A stretch of DNA of 18,115 nucleotides, from positions 1 through 18,115 of the forward strand of contig VSMX01000036.1 in NCBI GenBank assembly GCA_009773975.1, in the 5' to 3' direction. The notes beneath the pieces are model-generated. The model had not been told where the DNA came from and ran no database searches. It saw nothing but the letters and a program-made list of their open reading frames with translations. The translations under genes and the position numbers were made by a program. The DNA is from Desulfovibrio sp. GTDB lineage: Bacteria > Desulfobacterota > Desulfovibrionia > Desulfovibrionales > Desulfovibrionaceae. Positions 14,202 through 18,115 of this stretch are shown here, one piece after another; positions within the stretch are counted from its first letter, which is position 1; the number at the start of each line of letters is the position of its first letter.

Positions 14202-16039
14202 CAGATACCTCCCGCCATCCTGGACAGAACTTGCGCGTCCCAGAGAAAATAACGGAAATCGCCATGCCTTTTGGCGTGGATTTCACTGCATTTGCGTATT
14301 ACCCACGGCTTGAGACCGGGAATTGCCGCATCTGCCGGCGGCAGCGAGCGCAGCCACAGATTGAGCGGAATGCCGAAACCTTTTTTGGGCTGCTCCAGGA
14401 TGTTTTTTGGCAGCCAGCCTGCAAGGGCCTTTTTCAGCAGATACTTGCGCTGTCCCGGCCGGTATTTGCAGCGCATGGGCAGGCGCGCGCAGAAATCCAC
14501 CAGATCATTGTCCAGAAAAACCGCGCGGCTTTCCAGGGAGACCATCATGCTTGCCCTGTCCGATTTTACAAGGATATCGCAGGGCAAATACAAACAGGTA
14601 AAGAACATCAGCGCCTGCTCAAGACCGTCCAGATCCGGATTGGCGGCAAAAAGCCTTTCCGCATCCCCGTAAAGAGCCCGGGCATCCAGCGGCTTCTCGA
14701 AAAATTCCGCAATTTCGTAAGGCTCAAGGCCGCTCATCCAGATTGGCAGCTGGATTGATTCCGGCCAGGAAAGCCCGCGCAGCATGCGCTTGACCTTGAA
14801 CTCGAGACTCATGTTCCTGTCTGAAGCGCGCAGGCCGGAAACGGCCTTTCTGGCAAGCCTGTGCAGCCAGGACGGCACAAGGCGGCGATAGATTGCAGCC
14901 GGCCTGATAGCGGCCATCGGGTCATAGCCGCCAAAAAGCTCGTCTCCTCCATCTCCGGAAAGAGCCACGGTCACATGGCGGCTGGCAAAGGCGGCAAGAT
15001 GATATGTGGGAATCAGCGAGGCATCGCCAAACGGTTCGCTCATTTGGCCAAGGATGGCGCCAATCGAGGCGCGCATAGCTTTTTCCGAAAGGTATTCAAC
15101 CTGGTTGCGAACCCCGAGATAATTCGCAACCTGCCTGGCCTTGTCCGACTCGTCGAAGCTTTTTTCGTGAAAGCCGATGGTGAAGGTGCTGATGCTTTCG
15201 GGATCGGCCACCTTGCAGGCCGCGGCCAGCACGGCGCTGGAATCGATTCCGCCAGAAAGGAAAATCCCTAGCGGCACATCGCTCAAGAAGCGACGCCTTA
15301 CAGCCTGGACAAGCAGGCGGCGCAGTTCCTCCGCCAATTCCTCGTCGTCCGTAAGCGAATTGTCGGGTTGCAGGGCAAATTGCCAATACGCGCCCTTTTC
15401 CTGCCGCAAGTCCCGCAAATCCAGGCAAAGCCAGGAGGCCGGGGCAAGGCTTTGGCAATTTTTGTGGATTGTTCTGACGCCAGGCAAATAGTTCCAGGCA
15501 AAAAAACGCTGCAAATCGCCCTTGTCGCAAGTATTTTCAAAGCCCGGCCAAAGACGGAGTGAAGCAATTTCGCTGGCAAAGGCAAAGCCGTTTTCATTGG
15601 CCGTATAAAAGAGCGGCTTTTCGCCAAAACGGTCGCGCGCAAGCCAGAGCAATTGCTTTGCGGGCTGGTAAAGGGCAAAGGCGAACATGCCATTGAGGCG
15701 CGAAAGGCAAGCTGGCCCCCACTCTTCAAAAGCATGGAGCAGGGTTTCGGTATCGCTGTGACCGGTATGGAAAACATGGCCCCGATCTTCCAGTTCGCCG
15801 CGGATTGGCAAGTGATTGTAGATTTCCCCGTTATAGACGATAACAGCGCCGCTTGCGGGATTGGTCATGGGCTGGGCGCCGTCGCGAACGTCAATAATGC
15901 TCAGGCGGCGATGGCCGAGGGCCAGGCGCCCGTCCAGGAACACGCCGCCGCCATCCGGCCCGCGATGCGCCAGGGCATCCGTCATGCGTCTGATATCGGC
16001 CTGGTCGCCAATGCCAAAAAAGCCGGCTATGCCGCACAT
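14201..16039 (-). CDS. asnB: Glutamine-hydrolysing asparagine synthase-like amidotransferase
   Basis: A 612-residue class II amidotransferase. The start gives MCGIAG with the catalytic N-terminal Cys2; further glutaminase motifs are AHRGPDGGG, LGHRRLSIID and VYNGEIYNH. The synthase domain has the PP-loop SGGIDSS at 262-268 and the later SGDGGDELFGGYD and GFGIPL. Both active sites look complete. It either makes asparagine or, as common for AsnB copies in polysaccharide clusters, amidates a sugar acid or other carboxylate. The setting (15 bases after a GT2, coupled to a flippase-like gene) favours the second. Start is certain because Cys2 must follow the Met; only a weak ribosome-binding site is visible. 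Confidence 0.88.
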   Translation of the reverse strand: MCGIAGFFGIGDQADIRRMTDALAHRGPDGGGVFLDGRLALGHRRLSIIDVRDGAQPMTNPASGAVIVYNGEIYNHLPIRGELEDRGHVFHTGHSDTETLLHAFEEWGPACLSRLNGMFAFALYQPAKQLLWLARDRFGEKPLFYTANENGFAFASEIASLRLWPGFENTCDKGDLQRFFAWNYLPGVRTIHKNCQSLAPASWLCLDLRDLRQEKGAYWQFALQPDNSLTDDEELAEELRRLLVQAVRRRFLSDVPLGIFLSGGIDSSAVLAAACKVADPESISTFTIGFHEKSFDESDKARQVANYLGVRNQVEYLSEKAMRASIGAILGQMSEPFGDASLIPTYHLAAFASRHVTVALSGDGGDELFGGYDPMAAIRPAAIYRRLVPSWLHRLARKAVSGLRASDRNMSLEFKVKRMLRGLSWPESIQLPIWMSGLEPYEIAEFFEKPLDARALYGDAERLFAANPDLDGLEQALMFFTCLYLPCDILVKSDRASMMVSLESRAVFLDNDLVDFCARLPMRCKYRPGQRKYLLKKALAGWLPKNILEQPKKGFGIPLNLWLRSLPPADAAIPGLKPWVIRKCSEIHAKRHGDFRYFLWDAQVLSRMAGGI

Positions 16040-16054
16040 TTCAGCAACCCGTTT

Positions 16055-17002
16055 TTACTTTTGGCGGTTAATATTCACCAATTCGCGGATAAAATACGGC
16101 CTTTGCCCGCGGGATTCAAAATATGTCCTGCTCATTACTTCCGCCAGAAGGCCCATCAGGATGCACATGCAGCCGAGCAGAAAGCAGATGCCCGAAAACA
16201 GGGGCAGCGGCGTCTGGATAAGGCTTGTGCTGCCAAAGAACTTGAGGCAGAGGGCCCAGGCCAGGGTAATGAAGGAAAGGAAAAAGGCCGCAAGGCCAAA
16301 GCCGCCAAAGACATAAATCGGCTTGGTCAGGTAGCGGGAAAGGAACTTGACGACAAGGATGTCAAGCAGAACCTTGAAAACGCGCTCAAGGCCATACTTG
16401 GAACTGCCAAATTCCCGCGCATGGTGGGTTACGGGTATTTCCGTGATCTTCGCGCCCTGCCAGGAAGCATAGACGGGGATGAAGCGGTGCATTTCGCCGT
16501 AAAGGCAGACATTGTCGAGCATTTCCTTGCGGTAGGCTTTCAATGTGCAGCCGTAGTCATGCAGACGGACGCCGGAAACCTTCGAGATCAGGCCATTGGC
16601 CACGCGGCTGGGCAGGTTGCGCTTGATCGGGTTGTCCTTTCTGTCCCTGCGCCAGCCGGAAACGACGTCATAGCCTTCGTCGAGCTTTTCAAGGAGTTTG
16701 GGAATATCGGCCGGATCATTCTGCATGTCGCTGTCCATGAAGACCAGGATATCGCCGGATGAAAAATCGATTCCGGCCTGAATGGCCGCCGTCTGCCCCG
16801 CATTGACCGCAAAGCGGATTATCCGGAAACGGCCGTCCTCCCCGGCCAGGGCTTCCATCTCGTCAAAGGATCTGTCCGTGCTGCCGTCATCCACAAGGAT
16901 GACTTCCGCATCGGGCAAGCCTTCCAGCGTTTTTTTCAGGGCCGAAAAAAGATTGGGGAGGCTCTTTTCTTCGTTATAGACTGGTATGATTATGCTTAGC
17001 AA
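16055..17002 (-). CDS. Polyprenol-phosphate glycosyltransferase, GT2 (ArnC/GtrB/DPM1-like)
   Basis: Transfers a sugar from a nucleotide donor to undecaprenyl phosphate at the inner face of the membrane. Opening MLSIIIPVYNEE, VDDGSTD (Asp38-Asp39), and VFMDSDMQNDP (usual MDADLQDDP) identify GT-A family 2. SGWRRDRKDNPIKRN, SKYGLERV and two C-terminal membrane helices (~228-252, ~262-286) place it with ArnC, GtrB and DPM1. TTG 17002 is chosen over TTG 17047: it gives the canonical N-terminus, has AGG nine bases upstream, and begins five bases after the previous stop. It is followed at 15 bases by asnB. The sugar is unknown. Confidence 0.88.
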   Translation of the reverse strand: MLSIIIPVYNEEKSLPNLFSALKKTLEGLPDAEVILVDDGSTDRSFDEMEALAGEDGRFRIIRFAVNAGQTAAIQAGIDFSSGDILVFMDSDMQNDPADIPKLLEKLDEGYDVVSGWRRDRKDNPIKRNLPSRVANGLISKVSGVRLHDYGCTLKAYRKEMLDNVCLYGEMHRFIPVYASWQGAKITEIPVTHHAREFGSSKYGLERVFKVLLDILVVKFLSRYLTKPIYVFGGFGLAAFFLSFITLAWALCLKFFGSTSLIQTPLPLFSGICFLLGCMCILMGLLAEVMSRTYFESRGQRPYFIRELVNINRQK

Positions 17003-17007
17003 AATTC

Positions 17008-18063
17008 CTAACCTGTTTTTTTCCTGTAAATCTGATAAGCCAGCCAACCGTAATGCCGGGCTGCATCCGGGTTCACAACGGACACCAGCCGGTAAAGCCC
17101 GCTTTTTTTGACAGCATCGCTCAGGCTGGCGGCATAATCCCTTTCATGAACGTCAAAAGCTTTCCCAATGGCAATAACATCAGGAGGATTGGCCTTCAGT
17201 TCGCTTGCCAGTTTTTCGCTATTCATGCCCAGCTTGACATAGTACCTGCTCAGGTCGCTCAACCCGTAGCCCGCGCCATGCCGCTCCGTTTTCGGGGGCA
17301 TGGCGCCTGCAGCCGGGTAGATAAAAAAAGAAAACGCGCTTGCAGATAACGTGCCGCCAGGCGGCAACGCTTTCCTGATTTCCCTGGCCGCCATGAGCGG
17401 ATTTGATTTTTCCGCCCACTCGTCAGGCCAGCCCTGTTCGGGAAAACGTCCTATCATCTGCAATGTCATGGGCGCATTTGCAGGGCTGGGCAGGCCCGCA
17501 AGGGAAATACAGACGCATAAGCTGACCAGGACGACAATGCCAGCGCCCGTTTTTTTGCGCTGGCAGCTGCTCATTTCTTGCACAAGCCACGCTGCAAGGC
17601 CTCCCAGCCCCGGCAGGCAGACAGAAAAATGATACAGAAAACCAATCTTGGTCATGGGCTCCAAAAGGGGCAATAAAAAAACCGCCAGCCAGAACAGGCC
17701 TCTTTTTGCGGAGACAATCCGAACGCCAAATTTTAGCCGCCTGTAAACGAACAGCGCCCCCACACCCAGAAGGGCCGCTATGGGGCCGGTGAAATTATGC
17801 AGGGCCTTGTATATTCCGCTTTGAAAATTATGCCATATACGCCCGGTTTCCTGGGCATAAAGCAAACCCCTGTCAATATACGCTTCATAAATTTCATTCA
17901 GGGCGTCGATCCCCTGAATCCAGAAAAGGAGAAGAAGAATCGGAACCAGCCCTGCAATGCCCCCTGCAATATAGCGCAGCGTGGCCGGCCCCCCCCCGCA
18001 GACCAACCGCAGGGAGGTTGGGGGTGGGCGCCCATCCCCTTGGAGTCCGGCCCCCGCCAGCAC
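17008..18063 (-). CDS. Membrane glycosyltransferase-like protein (GT-C type), 5' truncated
   Basis: From about codon 30 onward (below 17985) this is a convincing membrane protein: hydrophobic segments at IAGLVPILLLLFWIQG, FTGPIAALLGVGALFVY, GLFWLAVFLLPLLEP and GAGIVVLVSLCVCISLAGL, then a ~150-residue soluble C-terminal domain. The layout resembles the second half of ArnT/PMT-type GT-C transferases, but the first half with the acidic catalytic loop is absent. Upstream of 17988 the frame stays open to the window edge, yet reads as Gly/Pro/Arg-rich low-complexity sequence, and GTG 18063 is not a credible start. The gene may begin outside the window or be broken at the G9 tract. It ends 5 bases before the GT2 start, so it belongs to that operon. 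Confidence 0.5.
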   Translation of the reverse strand: MLAGAGLQGDGRPPPTSLRLVCGGGPATLRYIAGGIAGLVPILLLLFWIQGIDALNEIYEAYIDRGLLYAQETGRIWHNFQSGIYKALHNFTGPIAALLGVGALFVYRRLKFGVRIVSAKRGLFWLAVFLLPLLEPMTKIGFLYHFSVCLPGLGGLAAWLVQEMSSCQRKKTGAGIVVLVSLCVCISLAGLPSPANAPMTLQMIGRFPEQGWPDEWAEKSNPLMAAREIRKALPPGGTLSASAFSFFIYPAAGAMPPKTERHGAGYGLSDLSRYYVKLGMNSEKLASELKANPPDVIAIGKAFDVHERDYAASLSDAVKKSGLYRLVSVVNPDAARHYGWLAYQIYRKKTG

Positions 18064-18115
18064 CGGGCCCTCAGGTCTCCCCCTTGTAGGCGTTCTGGTT
18101 TGAAGGGGGAAAAGG
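17989..18115. other. GC-rich, hairpin-dense end region with a C9/G9 tract
   Basis: A run of nine C (17989-17997; G9 on the gene strand) is followed by several inverted repeats: CCAACC (18003-18008) with GGTTGG (18016-18021), and TCCCCCTT (18078-18085) with AAGGGGGA (18103-18110). None of the three minus-strand frames encodes recognisable protein here. It may be an intergenic repeat, an insertion breaking the membrane-protein gene, or a structured RNA; the window ends before this can be settled. Confidence 0.45.

Noticed and set aside
15653..16762. A 369-codon plus-strand frame spanning asnB and the GT2
   Set aside because: It crosses two real minus-strand genes and the gap between them and shows no domain.
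17998..18115. A known structured RNA (RNase P, SRP, tmRNA or a riboswitch)
   Set aside because: Several hairpins are present but none of the conserved core sequences of these RNAs could be recognised.

Overview
This GC-rich window reads as chromosomal DNA of an anaerobic, menaquinone-using bacterium, most likely a Desulfovibrionaceae-like delta-proteobacterium. That is an inference from the NADP-reducing [FeFe]-hydrogenase subunit of the HndD type, a long UbiD-family menaquinone decarboxylase, a sigma-54 activator and the GC-rich hairpin repeats. No rRNA, tRNA, CRISPR array or transposase was seen.

Layout. (1) 1-222 is the 3' end of an amidohydrolase, possibly the aminodeoxyfutalosine deaminase of menaquinone synthesis. 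(2) 381-1754 (+) is a PAS / AAA+ / Fis sigma-54 activator, converging on nadE with a single base between the stops. (3) 6609-1756 (-) is a housekeeping run: TsaC/Sua5, a Nudix hydrolase, the UbiD-type decarboxylase, then nadE after a repeat-filled gap. (4) 6535-7020 (+) is rlmH, whose 5' end overlaps the 5' end of tsaC antiparallel. (5) 8465-7122 (-) is an HD protein of the CCA-adding family with a degenerate nucleotidyltransferase site. (6) 10418-8619 (-) is a single-gene HndD hydrogenase with its own rho-independent terminator. (7) 10637-11830 (+) is an unfamiliar membrane-anchored J-domain protein. (8) 18063-11923 (-) is a cell-envelope sugar locus: a truncated GT-C-like membrane protein, an ArnC/GtrB-type GT2, an AsnB-type amidotransferase, a four-helix EamA/SMR flippase-like protein and a DUF6056 polytopic membrane protein.

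How the genes fit. The GT2, small flippase-like protein and polytopic membrane protein match the three roles of Gtr/Arn-type systems: loading a sugar on undecaprenyl phosphate, flipping it and transferring it outside. AsnB is an unusual member of such a set. The decarboxylase, the amidohydrolase end, NadE and the hydrogenase all bear on quinone, NAD(P) and electron flow, but nothing in the sequence shows shared regulation.

Most unusual points. NadE appears to have lost its glutaminase site. A dispersed repeat of about 130-190 bp ends exactly at the start codons of two unrelated genes (nadE and the DUF6056 gene) and supplies both with the same leader and ribosome-binding site. tsaC and rlmH have interlocked 5' ends. 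The J-domain protein has a predicted periplasmic domain. A G9 tract sits exactly where the last membrane-protein gene stops looking like protein-coding sequence. No single complete new defence or mobile system is claimed.
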